NCBI GenBank assembly: GCA_944989445.1
Contig: CALYLW010000056.1
Location: forward strand, 766,948-830,947
DNA: 64,000 bases
Source of the DNA: Ampullaceana balthica
Lineage: Eukaryota; Mollusca; Gastropoda; Lymnaeidae
Reading direction: 5' to 3'
This document shows positions 23,438 to 35,116 of the stretch, piece by piece (position 1 is the first letter of the stretch; the number at the start of each line of letters is the position of its first letter). The position numbers were made by a program, and so were the translations under genes. The notes under the pieces are model-generated. The model did no database searches and was not told where the DNA came from. It worked only from the letters and a program-made list of their open reading frames with translations.

Positions 23438-24513
23438 AAAGGTTAACAGCAGGCAACCGCTCCTACTTCAGCTTACAAAAACTTCTAAGAAGCAAAAACC
23501 TCTCAAGGGGAACAAAGAAAATAACATACACCACGATTATGAGGCCGGTAGTAACGTACGCTATAGTGAGACTTGGACCCTGACCAGAAAGGCAGAGAAC
23601 TTACTCAACATTTGGGAGAGGAAAATCCTCCGGAAAATGTATGGCCCTGTGATAGGAAATGATATCTGGAGAATTCGTACAAACCAAGAGATATACCAAC
23701 TGTACAAAGACCCTCCCATCGTCACAAGGTTTAATAAAACAAACCCGTAAAAACAAAGTTTTTGACTATAAATCCCTTATATATGAGACATAACTAACAG
23801 TACTGATTATTTTCAAACGCGACAAACATTTACAGACTGAATCTGTCTTAACACAACTTTGCTTCATAACCCTGGGGGGTGGGAGAGGGGGAAAAGTCTG
23901 GTCACCGATCGCTTGACCGAGCTCAGCGTGACACGTGAAATGTAAACAAAAGCACGCGGTTCTTCGATGGGTTGACGTCAAAGCGTCAACTCAAATCTCA
24001 CGTGGAAAAAAACCCAATAACAAACAGTGAATTTGAATTACATACGTTATATAAGGATAAACTAAAAATGCATAAATTTAATTACGGTACGTTCGATCGA
24101 TCTGAAATTTTGATACGATGCATTGTTCGGTGAGACGGGTCCATGTGCCAAATTTCAGCTCGATCGGATCACGGAAAGTGGGTCATTTTCGACTTTTGTT
24201 TTTCCGCCCGCCCAAGACAGAGATGACGACAGACAGAGAGAGACGGCGGTGAAGTTAATATAAGGGATTTAAAAAAGGGAAACTACGCTGGGCAAGATAT
24301 GTTGAAAGGATGCCAGAGTGTAGAGCACCAAAAATTATTTACAGGCAGAAACCAGGGGGCAGACGACTCACTGGTCGCCCAAGACTGAGGTGGATCGATG
24401 ATGTGGAAACGGATCTACAACAGCTGGGGGTTCGGGCTTGGAGAAGGAAAGCCATCGATCGATCCGAATGGGCGGATGTGGTGGAGCAGGCCATGGCCCT
24501 ACATGGGCTGTAG
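23438..24513 (+). mobile_element. LINE C-terminal fragment, interrupted and frameshifted
   Basis: The plus strand shows GLTAGNRSYFSLQKLLRSK and RPVVTYA, then after a frameshift SETWTLTRKAENLLNIWERK. After an interruption (about 23730-24270) it resumes with KKGKLRWARYVERM and GRPRLRWIDDVETDLQQLG. This is the C-terminal region of non-LTR retrotransposon reverse transcriptases, ending at a TAG at 24511-24513. The coding part is 5'-truncated, split and dead. Confidence 0.85.
23730..24270. mobile_element. Element inserted inside the LINE fragment
   Basis: It splits the LINE reading frame. It carries inverted AAATCCCTTATAT (from 23770) and ATATAAGGGATTT (ending 24270). Near the right end is TTTCAGCTCGATCGGATCAC and a (GACAGA)-rich tract. 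The left boundary is approximate because about 40 bp precede the first inverted repeat. No coding capacity was recognised. Confidence 0.6.
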
Positions 24514-24795
24514 CGCCACTGATGATGATGATGAGCATAAGTATCAGAATAATTGATATGCAAAATGGAGTTTGAAGTTTTGGCAGTAGAGACGTTTACA
24601 TGGTTTACGATAGTTCCTTTTTTCATTTTCTCAAATTCTTATTAAAAATAAATAAATTTGGATAACATTTTTCAACTGTTTTAAATTTGTTCATTCTTAG
24701 AAACTAATTAACAACGAGGACTTTGCCGCCCCTAAAAACAGCCACCCGGGGCATTTGCCCCCCTTGCCCCCTCTCGCTACGCCACTGGCAAGGAC

Positions 24796-25712
24796 TATTT
24801 TACCACACGGATAAAAAAAGAATTAATGATTTCAAGTTTACTTCATTTATTCAAGTTTATTAAGGTATTTAGACTCGAAGTTACCCTGCCTAATATGATT
24901 ATATCACTTCGAATATTCCTTACAACGGTCATAAGTAATGCAAGTTGCGAGAGAAGCTTCTATAAAATTAATTTAATGAAAAATTAATTACAATCAATAA
25001 TTAATACACATATAATAGCTATCTCACATGTGTATGCATCCTCACGGGACGATGGCGTTTATTCCTGCTCCTCCGCCCATGGGCGCCCGCAGAAAATTTT
25101 CTAGGGGGGGGCAAAAAATTTTTCGAAGTGATTTTTTCCCCATAATTCTTAGCGCGATACGCAGATTTTTTGGCCGGTCACGTGACCATTAATTAAAACT
25201 CTATACAGATCAGTACTACTTGTCCTTTATTAATATTGTGATAAAATATACACGTACACCTTTTACTTATGTGGAAGTGTCAGGATCATATTACCCCGAC
25301 ACTTAAAAGCTTCTGATTAAAGATTTTTTAAAACTTCATCTATATGCTTCTGTGGTCCAACGGTTGTCGGCTGGTTTTTTTTTATCTCAAAGTAATAGGT
25401 AGTGGATCGAATTTCGGTTGGTGACTTCTTTTTTTTTATACTTATTTCTTTCCTTTTTAAAAATTCTTTTAATATTTTTATTTTATTTTCTTTCTTTGCA
25501 ATTTCTTTTTTAACAACTTTCTATTATCTATAATTTATAATTATGAGGTATAGTAAGTATGGCATTTCTGGAAGTGTTGACATTGAGGGGATGAATCCGT
25601 GCTGGAGGGGTCAAGAAGGGGCGAATTAAGACTGCACGGGGCCCCTGGCTTTAGCCAGTTCATCCCCCTCCCCTAAATCCGCCATAGGGCTCAAGTGATC
25701 ACGTTGTGAACC
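24796..25712. other. Intergenic DNA with a G-rich repeat fragment
   Basis: Mostly AT-rich. At about 25075-25130 a GGGCGCCCGCAGAAAATTTT segment resembles, inverted or direct, the GGGCGCCCATGCTCCGCC sequence near 27430, so it is probably another repeat end. No gene is visible. Confidence 0.35.
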
Positions 25713-26690
25713 GAGACTATACAAGGATGGGCCACTGTTATGGGGTAGCTAGAGACTATACAAGGATGGGCCACTGTTATGGGGTAGCTAGAGACTATAC
25801 AAGGATGGGCCACTGTTATGTGGTAGCTAGAGACTATACAAGGATGGGCCACTGTTATGGGGTAGCTAGAGACTATACAAGGATGGGCCACTGTTATGGG
25901 GTAGCTAGAGACTATACAAGGATGGGCCACTGTTATGTGGTAGCTAGAGACTATACAAGGATGGGCCACTGTTATGTGGTAGCTAGAGACTATACAAGGA
26001 TGGGCCACTGTTATGGGGTAGCTAGAGACTATACAAGGATGGGCCACTGTTATGTGGTAGCTAGAGACTATACAAGGATGGGCCACTGTTATGTGGTAGC
26101 TAGAGACTATACAAGGATGGGCCACTGTTATGTGGTAGCTAGAGACTATACAAGGATGGGCCACTGTTATGGGGTAGCTAGAGACTATACAAGGATGGGC
26201 CACTGTTATGGGGTAGCTAGAGACTATACAAGGATGGGCCACTGTTATGTGGTAGCTAGAGACTATACAAGGATGGGCCACTGTTATGGGGTAGCTAGAG
26301 ACTATACAAGGATGGGCCACTGTTATGGGGTAGCTAGAGACTATACAAGGATGGGTCACTGTTATGGGGTAGCTAGAGACTATACAAGGATGGGCCACTG
26401 TTATGGGGTAGCTAGAGACTATACAAGGATGGGCCACTGTTATGGGGTAGCTAGAGACTATACAAGGATGGGCCACTGTTATGTGGTAGCTAGAGACTAC
26501 ACAAGGATGGGCCACTGTTATGTGGTAGCTAGAGACTATACAAGGATGGGCCACTGTTATGGGGTAGCTAGAGACTATACAAGGATGGGCCACTGTTATG
26601 TGGTAGCTAGAGACTATACAAGGATGGGCCACTGTTATGGGGTAGCTAGAGACTATACAAGGATGGGCCACTGTTATGGGGTAGCTAGAA
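25713..26690. repeat. 39-bp tandem repeat, about 25 copies
   Basis: The unit begins GACTATACAAGGATGGGCCA and ends GGGGTAGCTAGA. Copies differ almost only by one G/T site (GGGG or GTGG before TAGCTAG). The length is divisible by three and stop-free in one frame on each strand, so roughly 330-codon open frames exist on both strands. These are by-products of the array, because there is no known domain and no flanking gene structure. The very low divergence implies recent expansion or homogenisation. Confidence 0.95.
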
Positions 26691-26704
26691 ACCAGGCATT
26701 GTAA

Positions 26705-27482
26705 AGATCAACATTTCTGAACAATGCTTTTAAAGTATATGAGGTTGAGCATATATACAGTTATACAGTTAATACAGTTTATTTATGATCCTTACTACCA
26801 CCGTAGCAAACAACTCCGTCCGTTATTGGTCACGTCCTATAACCAACTCCCTCAGTCTGGAGGCCACGCCTTTGTCTAGTCCCCGGTCTACAGTACGTCA
26901 CTATTTAATATGTCAATCATGATGATTGAATCATCTTGTACCACCACCCCCCAGATTAAGACGGGGGTGGGGGTGAGGTACCATGACCTGCTCTGGTCTC
27001 TTTGATGTTAACCCCTGGTCTGGTTTGGACAATCGCATTCATTTCCCCTGGTCAGTGCTTCACACGGCTGACCTTTACATAACAGAGTCTACATTTAGCA
27101 CCTCTGAGCATCTGGACGTGGTTCGGTCTATTCATCTATCCAAGCTACCGCACATCTTTCACACATCAAGGTCAGTCCTGACCAGACTACCAGTCCGACC
27201 AGTACCAGCAACAGGAATCTTTGATCTAAAGACCCTTTAACCGCCCTAATTCTCTACAATATAGAAAATATAAAAATAATTACACAGTATAATGAGATCG
27301 GCATCAGCTTAGTTACTTTCTCTTTATTTTCTCTTTACTTTAATACATTTTTAGTCTATTTTTGTCAATTTTTTTTAAAATCCATAAATCCAGGGGGGGG
27401 GCAAGCGCCCCCCCTTGCCCCCCCTTGCGGGCGCCCATGCTCCGCCCCCTTCTCCTTTCCCCTGGACCTTCTCTCTTCACTC
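26705..27482. other. GC-richer intergenic DNA, possible LTR or repeat fragment
   Basis: The stretch 26800-27240 is GC-richer than its flanks and has several CTGGTC/GACCAG words (CCTGGTCAGTGCTTCACACG). I could not define its ends or a family. The last 90 bp (27390-27460) are C/G homopolymer-rich, with GGGCGCCC repeated elsewhere. Confidence 0.3.
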
Positions 27483-28670
27483 CTAGCTGTGAGGGAAGCT
27501 TCCGCGACTTGAATGCCCCTCACGCACTTTTGTCCGCCAGGTGGTGCGCTCCTCGGCAATGGTCTCCCACGTTTTATGGTCTATCAGCGCCAATGAAAAG
27601 TCTTTCTTGCAGACTTCCTTGAAGCGCAAGCAGGGGCGACATCTTTTCCTCATACCAGTTTGCCAGGCTCTTGGAATGCGCTCCGAGCTCATTCTGCGGA
27701 CATGACCCAACCACTGCAGGCACCTCTCACTGATTGAGTGCATACTCAGCATATGGCTCCTTCTGAGTACCTCGACATTGGTGATCTTGTCCTTCCACTT
27801 GATGTGTAGAATCTTACGCAAGCATCGTAAGTGGAACCTGTTGAGCTGCTTTGTTTGCTTGGCGTAGGTCGTCCAGCACTCGCTGCCATAGAGGAGTGTG
27901 CTGAGCACGCAGGCCTGGTACACGGTGATTTTCGTCCTATCAGTGAGCTGCGCATTGTTCCACACTCTTTGATTCAGCCTAGCCATTAATGATGCAGCCT
28001 TGCCGATTCTGGTTTCTATTTCCTTTTCCAGTGAGAGTGTGCTAGTGATGTTACTGCCAAGGTAGGTGAAATCCTAGACGACATCCAGGGCGTTTTCCTC
28101 AATGGATATTGCTGGGAAGTAGTCTGTGCCTTGTCTCATAATGTTGGTCTTTTTAGGCTAATCGTTAAACCAAAATCCTTGCATGCCCCTGAGAACATAT
28201 TGATCAACTGTTGGAGTCCTATCTCTGTATGTGAGGTAAGGGCTGCGTCATCCGCGAAGAGCAACTCTCTGATTAATACAGTTTCCACTTTGCTCTTCGC
28301 ACGGAGCCCGCGGATGTTGCATAGGTTTCCATCCGTCCTGGTATGAATGTTCACACCCTTGGAGCAGTCCTCGAAAGCATGTCGCAATAGCATCGAGAAA
28401 AAAATACCAAAGAGTGTTGGAGCCAGCACGCAGCCTTGTTTGACTCCGCTACAAACTGGGAAGGGTTCTGAGGTGGCACCAACGAAGAGCACTGTGCTGT
28501 GCATGTTGGTGTGGAAGGACTCGATGATGGAGAGAAGCCGCGGCGGACATCCTATTTTTTCTAGTATACGTAGCAGACCCTTGCGACTGACCAGGTCAAA
28601 ATAATGCCTTCGTTAAATCTATGAAGGCAACGAAGAGGGCTTTCTGTTGCTCCCACCCAAAAGATTGTGC
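27483..28670 (-). mobile_element. Truncated non-LTR retrotransposon (LINE) reverse transcriptase
   Basis: On the minus strand the sequence reads ALFVAFIDLTKA, FDLVSRKGLLRIL, CSGVKQGCVLAPTLFGIFFS and the catalytic box ELLFADDAALTSHTE (28136-28504). After a stop/frameshift region it continues as YQACVLSTLLYGSECWTTYA, LRCLRKILHIKWKDKITNVE and LQWLGHVRRMS (27483-27986). These are RT palm/thumb and C-terminal motifs of the LINE type common in molluscs. The endonuclease half is missing (5' truncation), and frame breaks between the two blocks make it a pseudogene. Confidence 0.92.
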
Positions 28671-29444
28671 CAATAGGAAAAGCAAAAACTTCAATTTTAA
28701 TCCAGAAATGAAGTCGTTTTTTATTTATTTCTATCCTAAAAATATTATTTATATATATAGTGCCTTATTATTACTTTCTGATAAAAATTATCTTTTCTTT
28801 ATACTTCAATTTCATATTCAATATTCATAGCCTAAATGGCCTAAACATATTTTCCGGGTGTAGGGGCGGCAAACCTAGGTTTTATGCCCCGGGTGGCACA
28901 TACCCACGCTACGTGGCTGGGATGTATTTGTTTGTGTTCGCTTTTGCAAATTGCATATGAAACAAGAAAGTTTTTTTTTAAATCCCATTATTGTCTGGTG
29001 TTAATTTTGTTAAATTATTAAATAAAGCAGAGGCGAATTTTTTTTCCAATCTGTAACTTTCCTCTATTAGAAACAAAATTGTTAGATTTTATTGACTTCC
29101 TTTTAACTTAGCAAAACAGCACGATAGCATACATTACACATTAACTTGGAGCGTTTCTTCATAATTTCTATTAGTAAAAGTCTAAAGTGGAGTATCAAAC
29201 GATTCGACAAAGACGCCGCAAATCACTTTGGTAGTGATTTCGTTGTTGTTTGTAGAGGTATGTTCTAAAAATTTTGTGACTGAGTACGCCTGGGTTGGCA
29301 TGGCATGAAACCAGGCCCAGGAAAACCAGTGGAGTGTAGTGAGTGTGAGGCTAATTTTTTGCAAACACTCTATTGTCTCTATATTAATATTATCAACATT
29401 TTAATATAAAACTCTAATAAAAATGCAAGACTAGTAATCATAAA
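28671..29444. other. AT-rich intergenic DNA
   Basis: A short GGTTTTATGCCCCGGGTGGC segment at about 28880-28900 resembles the hAT ends at 20600 and 24740 (GCCACCCGGGGCA), so a relict of that family is likely. Otherwise nothing is recognised. Confidence 0.35.
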
Positions 29445-29530
29445 CCAAGGATAAGCATCGGACGCCATAACTTATGGATAGAAGAAGCGTCTGTAATGTT
29501 AGTAATAGTAATGTATTAGTATTAGTCTTA
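29445..29530 (+). repeat. SINE/LINE 3'-end remnant
   Basis: The sequence GCATCGGACGCCATAACTTATGGATAGAAGAAGCGTCTGTAA is a diverged copy of the 3' end shared by the SINE at 31228 and the LINE at 51601. It is followed by a TTAGTAATAG-type tail. Confidence 0.5.
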
Positions 29531-29758
29531 GTATTAATTAGATTTTTTGATAAATTAAAAAAGTAACACTCACTACATCCTCTACGTTACTAACACTATA
29601 GACTATATGATTCATACTATGAAAAATGATGTCACTAACATCATTAGAAAATACTTAGTAGACTAGGCCCAGGCTCATTCATTAAAATTCAATAATATAA
29701 GGTAATAATAATTTTCAGACAGTTATTTTTTTTTATAGTACTAGTGGTTTAAGTTTAA

Positions 29759-31218
29759 CCCTAGAACTGTCCTAACGGCCGATGGTCGGCCGTTATCCCC
29801 CGTTCTGTGGTGTCCCGGCCGATATAAACGGCCGTTAGTAAAATCGTCATTAAAAATGCGAATTATTTTATTTACGTTTAGTAAGGGGACATCACTGTTA
29901 ATAAATGAATTTCCTTCCTGTTTCCTTATGTTGTTTTTTTTACAACGTGTGCTTATCGAGTGTTATTTTGTGAGTAAAGGCGAGTGAAAATTTTCTGAAT
30001 TTTTTTTGGACTGCCAAAATGTCTGGCGCTGGAGAGGGTCCATCTGGATCGGGAAATTAACATTGAATATCTTTATTTAATTTATTTTAATTGGAGACCA
30101 TTTAAAATAATAATTTCATGGACTTTCCACAACTAAGTGATGATAGTGCTAGTATCAGTGAGGACGACATAGAGTCTAACATTGACGAAATTAGCACTGC
30201 ATCTCCCTGTCATAGTGATGTGATTTTACTGACAAATTTGTTTGGGAGTGCATTGATATAGAGCAGAACAGACTCAGAATAGATCCTAATTTTACTATCA
30301 GAATTTAAATTTTGAAATGTGTTCAGAGTAATCAGAGCCTATTAATTTTTAAATTTTAATTTCTGATGATGAACTATTAACAGTCTCAAAGTTGAATGTC
30401 GGTGAAAGTGAAAGCAAATTCTGACATAAAGGTTCAACAACCTGGGATTCAATGTGTCTTGCTATACACAGATACCTCTGTGCATCAGCTGTTATTATTG
30501 AAAGCAAGAAGGACTGCTTTGTTTGTAGTGACAGAAGAAAAGACAAAAAAACTTGATAGGGCAGAGGACAGAAATGACACTTGTGTCCTGGTTGCAAAGC
30601 TGGGTGCCACGAGCTTTGCGAGCCTCACTTCATTCATCAGACCGACCAGGGTCTTAGTCGGAAAAGAAAAATAATCAAAGACATTCATGTTTGTGGTCTT
30701 TGTTTTCACAAATATTGTAATAAAACATTGTTTGATTTAATAGAAAAGGAATTTGTTAAGTCAGTTAAATGATCAAAGTGATATAATGTCCCTTTTCTTT
30801 TTTTTTGGAGTGACCGAAATTTGAAGGTTATGAAAGAAAATAATTCACCAAAATTACATTTGTCAAACAAATGACATATAACTATACATTTTCTGAAAGA
30901 GTATTGCTTCTAGTATCTGAAAATCTTGGTTTTATGACAGTTAGAACAAGTTATAGAGTGTGAGGGTGGTTTGAATGCAGAAGATGAGTAGTAAAATTTT
31001 ACTCACTCTGTGAAGGTCAAGGTCAATGTCAACATACATAATATAAAAACAAATTATTTATATACCATAAGAAACCTCATCCAATGTACTTTCAGAAAAT
31101 GTATACATGTTAGGGTCTCAGAGTTCATTTAGTATGGGATTTTGCCATTTTTAATAAGCCTATGAAAAAAGCTAAAATGGCAGGACGCTACAGAAAAATT
31201 GACTGGACAGTTCTAGGG
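29759..31218 (+). mobile_element. piggyBac deletion derivative
   Basis: The ends CCCTAGAACTGTCC and GGACAGTTCTAGGG are perfect inverted repeats flanked by TTAA on both sides (29755-29758, 31219-31222), diagnostic of piggyBac. The 1460-bp interior keeps an acidic N-terminal piece (DFPQLSDDSASISEDDIESN, from 30119) and a Cys/His-rich C-terminal piece (CPGCKAGCHELCEPHFIHQ then HVCGLCFHKYC, 30584-30772). The catalytic DDD core between them is gone. It is non-autonomous. Subterminal inverted CGGCCGTTA/TAACGGCCG words lie at 29773-29840. Confidence 0.93.
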
Positions 31219-31227
31219 TTAAGTAAG

Positions 31228-31505
31228 TAAAACGGTGGTCGAGTGGTAGCGCGCTCGACAGGCGTAACGATGGTCACGGGTTCGAATCCATGTGAAGGCA
31301 AGGAATTGTTCCAGGGGCCTAGGGTGTCCCTGAGTCACCCAGCTCCGAATGGGTACCTAACACTGGTTAGGCTGCTGGGTAATGCGTGGAACCCACAAAG
31401 CCGTGGCCTGTGAACGCTGCATCACTTGCCAACAGATCATCTGTCATGGTCTGTGGACGCAATTATCTTCTGCATAGAAGGAGCGTCTATATAGATAAGA
31501 TATTC
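31228..31505 (+). mobile_element. tRNA-derived SINE sharing its 3' end with a LINE
   Basis: It has an exact-looking A box (TGGTCGAGTGG) and B box (GGTTCGAATCC) in the tRNA-like head. The body contains CCCAGCTCCGAATGGGTACC and GTGAACGCTGCATCAC. The 3' end, GGACGCAATTATCTTCTGCA then TAGAAGGAGCGTCT and GATAAGATA, matches the 3' end of the LINE at 51601-52290. It starts within 10 bp of the piggyBac target site. Confidence 0.88.
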
Positions 31506-31737
31506 GTCATGCTTATTTGCACATACTCGCTTTGTTGAATTATATATAGATGTGTACTCACCGTTTAGTTCCCATTGCCCAATTAAAATTTGTCCTTGTA
31601 CAAATAAATAATATGTCGGTATAGGCTAATTATAATAAAACATTCTACAAACTAAGGAAATATTTTAAATTTCGGAATCAGTATTTGTCTTTTAATTGAC
31701 CAACAAAACCAAAATTTATTTTGTAATGTTTCTTTTA

Positions 31738-31995
31738 ATGCGAAGGGTGTTGGTCGAGCGACAGCGCTTAGCTGATTTACTGAAAGTCACAGGTTCAAAT
31801 CTCTGTGAAGTCAGGGGCTAGTTCCCGTGGCTAAGGGCATCTCTGAGTCCCCCCAGCTCCGAAAGGGTACTTGATATTAGCTGAGGTAAAGTAAAGGTGG
31901 CTAGCCACACAATCGTAGGGTATGCCATGGCTGTAGAAACTTTTAATGCTGGTTCACATGACCCATATGACAGCATGGTCTGAAAAGGAAACTTA
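31738..31995 (+). mobile_element. Second, more diverged copy of the tRNA-derived SINE
   Basis: The head TGGTCGAGCGACAGCGC, B-box-like AGGTTCAAATCTC and body CCCCAGCTCCGAAAGGGTAC align with the SINE 500 bp upstream. The shared 3' end is lost or diverged beyond CATGGTCTG near 31975. Confidence 0.75.
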
Positions 31996-33973
31996 ACTAA
32001 CAAACATAATCAGCCAGATTGTGACAATGTCTGAAAAATATTGTTCCCAAAGGATTGACGCCTGTACTGTCAATAGTAATAAAAAATTAGTACATCTTTC
32101 AACTTATCTTAATATTATTGAAATTATAATCATGACCAATGTTCTCTAGACTTTTTGTTAGTCTTTGTCAATGTTCCCTTTAAGCTACGCTGATATCTGA
32201 CTGACGCCGTGCAGTAGTTAGAATTACTGCGCAGTAAAATTGGTAAAATATAGCACACAAAAATGGATGCTGTGCACGTTTGCACACGTTTTTTTACTTT
32301 GCACGAGGACCATCGAAACATTGGTCCATGTGCAAAATGACAAACTCGTGTGCAAAGTGTTCCTGTTATCCAGATCAAAAGCAATTTTACAACATGCTCT
32401 AATGTCCCTGATCTTTGTTTTGTAATCAATTTCATCCCATTACACCATTTAATGGAGTCTTTGTTTTTCACAATCATAGATATCGTCTTTCTTGGCATGC
32501 TTCAATTAAGTCCTGTGATACTCACGCAAATTTCATCTTATATAATAGTAATAACAGTCTCTTTTTCAACTCCATGGTGATCCTAACCATTTTTTTTTCA
32601 TGTCTTGGCTCATCTCATTAACTTTCTTAGAACTCATGATAAGTGAATTTACTTTGAAAAAATTATGAGTAAAACACAAAATCAAGTGACAATTTAGAGC
32701 CATTGCACGAATCGTTTACTGTATGGTAGCAACTGCTACTAATAATACTACTAACACACTTGAGTATCGCACATTGTGCTGTGATTACTACATCCTAGGC
32801 ATGTTCCATTTTGTCGCTTAGGACATGTCCATAGATGACGTCACACACCTAGGGGAGGGGGGGTCACACATTTGTGACGATGGGAGGGGGTGTTTAGAAC
32901 TGACGTAACATCAAAGCATGCAACTTTAAATAAAGGTTCCACTTAAAAAAATATATTAGAGTGAAGCATTACACTAAACTAAATACATGTTTAAATGACT
33001 TTTTTGTGACGGGGAGGGGGGATCGCATTTGGACGGCCCCATACAAGTGGGTCGTATTCCAAACAAAGGTCATATTCCAAGCAAAAAAATTCACCACCAA
33101 TGTATACCAGGTTGGACTGACTTATACCAAAGCAGACATATATCGAGGTACCACTGTATCTGCATGGCCATGCAGAGAGCATTGATCTACTGATTAATCT
33201 CACCTTTGATGAAAATGAAACATTAAAATTGTAAAATAATACTTTGAAGTTGTGGTCTTCATTTTTATTCCTTCAATCATGATCCTAATCAGGCGCATTG
33301 GTTTTGTTATGACCATATGGGCTGATTTTGGCTCCTACAATTAGGCCTATGATTATGATTAGTGATAATTAGGTATTGGCATTATCATTAGTCTTACCAA
33401 TGTCATAGATTGTTCAAAACCAAGGGCAAAATTTGATTTTATTACGTTCAATAATTTTTTTCAAAACATTTTGGTTGTCGGATAAAAGACAAGTATCAAT
33501 TTAAAAAATCTAAAACTCTATATACATCTTGATGTTGGAAATCCAGAAGTATTTGACAAAATAGTTAATTTTTATATAAATTTGCACTACCCTAAAAAAA
33601 AATTTTAAAAAAATATTTGATTTTCTTGCTAAAACTTTGCTAAGTTATGACGTATTTTCATTAAGATTAGACCTATAACTATAATTAAGCATATAGGCTT
33701 ATAAGGACTGGCCTAGATTTAAGGGAGAGCTAAAGACATGTATCAACCAGGCCTACATAAGCCATCTAACACTATTGTTTAGTAGTGTATCCATTTAAGA
33801 AAAAATTTAATTTACTTTAGCAAATGTCTTATTCTTACTATAGTTACTGTTTTATTAGGTGGTATGCAATTCTAGGCCACCTACAGATTCAATATCAGCT
33901 TTAGAAATAAATAATTAGATTACCATATGCTGTTGATTTTCATCTTTCACATTATTTTGCATTTATAGATAAA
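31996..33973. other. Intergenic DNA 5' of LLPH with repeat fragments
   Basis: It includes a MITE (listed separately) and a possible hAT-like relic near 32165-32340, but no gene. LLPH upstream sequence from 33041 is AT-rich with no clear promoter motif. Confidence 0.35.
32827..33040. mobile_element. Diverged GGGGCCGT-family MITE
   Basis: The left part GTCCATAGATGACGTCACAC with G-rich tracts and the right end TTTGGACGGCCCC delimit about 214 bp. The interior AACTTTAAATAAAGGTTCCA matches the left half of the copy at 18314. The outermost left bases are altered. Confidence 0.7.
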
Positions 33974-35116
33974 ATGGCAAAAAGCATTCGAAGCAAGCAT
34001 AGAAGAAAGATGAGAAATGTGAAACGCCAACATTATGCTAAGAAGGATCTTGAAAAACTGAAACAAGTTGTTGCTAGAGCGTCAGAGCTTAGTGATATTG
34101 TAACAAGTAAGCTTATATTTAGTATGTTGGAAGTTAAATATGAATGAAAATGAATGCATCTGGACAAATATTATGTTAAATTTTAAATAAAAAAGTTAAT
34201 GATAAGTGGAAAAAAGCAAGTTTTTTAAACTTGAAAATCATGGTTCAATAAACTTTTTGGTACATTAATACATTATTACTTTTTCAAAGTTTGTAACAAT
34301 TTTGTAGTTTTATTCTCTTATTTCATTACCTTTTTGTTTTCTAACATTTATAATTTTAAGCCTATGAACTTATGTCCTTTATTGATTTTTTAATATTTAT
34401 AAATGTCTAATTATATTGTATATTTAAAGTGAAGAGTGTTGAGGAAATAAAAGAGCAGCAACAGAATAAAGAAGAAGGTATATAATTTTATATAATATTT
34501 CATGTTAAAATAATAAGTTATTAGTATACAGGACTCTTTCTTAGCTATGCAAATTATTATTGTTTTAATAACCAGAATAACCTCAACTCCCAACTTATTT
34601 TTTTTTAAATTCTGTTAATTTTTTTTAAAAATCACTTAAATTTAAAACATTTTTCTCACAGTAAAATTAAACATTAAATTTAATGTAATATTTTGTCATT
34701 AAAAAAAAAGCAGGGGTCTATTAAAATGTTTGAATGGAATAATTTTTTTTCGAATACTTCAACTTTCATTTCAGTTTACTCGATTTTAAAATAAAACAAC
34801 GTGATCATGGCGTAAAGGAAATAACTTTAATGTGTGTGTGTATATGTGTATATAATATATATATATAAAAATAAATATAACACATAAATTGTTTTTTTTA
34901 AATGTTGCTCATAGGAGTACCATAATTTGTTTTTATCACTATTTCTTTCCAGGTTCTTTAATGGAGGTGGACAAGGAAAAAAAGGTTTTTGACAAGAAAA
35001 CTAAGCAAGATGAAAATGGTCATTATCCCGAATGGATGAACCAGCGAGCCATTAAAAGACACAAGGAGAAATTAACTAAAAAGAAAAAGAAAGTTGGAAA
35101 TAAAATAAAATGGTGA
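33974..35116 (+). CDS. LLPH: LLP homolog, nucleolar lysine-rich protein
   Basis: Three exons are 33974-34106, 34430-34477 and 34953-35116. Phases join to 114 residues (human 129). The N-terminus [18 protein letters not shown] is the family signature. The middle is acidic ([10 protein letters not shown]). The conserved C-terminal motif [18 protein letters not shown] corresponds to the vertebrate GQYPIWMNQRQRKRLK. A run of lysines ([12 protein letters not shown]) then a terminal KW follow. The family localises to nucleolus and chromosomes and is linked to ribosome biogenesis, and to neuronal growth in Aplysia, where it was first named. ACTR8 lies convergent, its stop 727 bp downstream. Confidence 0.93.

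Larger units (their letters stand above)
20597..24787. mobile_element. hAT-type element carrying several nested insertions
   Basis: The left end CAGTAGCGTAGCG is mirrored by the right end CGCTACGCCACTG. The 8-bp direct repeat GCAAGGAC flanks it (20589-20596 and 24788-24795). GCCACCCGGGGCA occurs near both ends. An internal segment near 22930-23030 resembles one near 24590-24745 (AATTAACAATGAGGA and AATTAACAACGAGGA), an internal duplication. No transposase was recognised. Inside lie a foldback element, a MITE, a LINE fragment and a further element inside the LINE. Confidence 0.75.

Noticed and set aside
25691..26704. Open frames of about 326 and 332 codons on opposite strands
   Set aside because: Both are produced by a stop-free 39-bp tandem repeat; there is no domain, no codon bias and no flanking exon structure.
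26730..27240. Possible LTR of a retrotransposon
   Set aside because: No matching second LTR, primer-binding site or gag/pol sequence was found.
31228..31310. Possible tRNA gene with A and B boxes
   Set aside because: The cloverleaf is not sound and the body and tail are those of a SINE.
32130..32640. Possible hAT relic (CAATGTTCCCTTTAAGCTACG)
   Set aside because: Only one convincing end was seen; no target duplication or second end could be defined.
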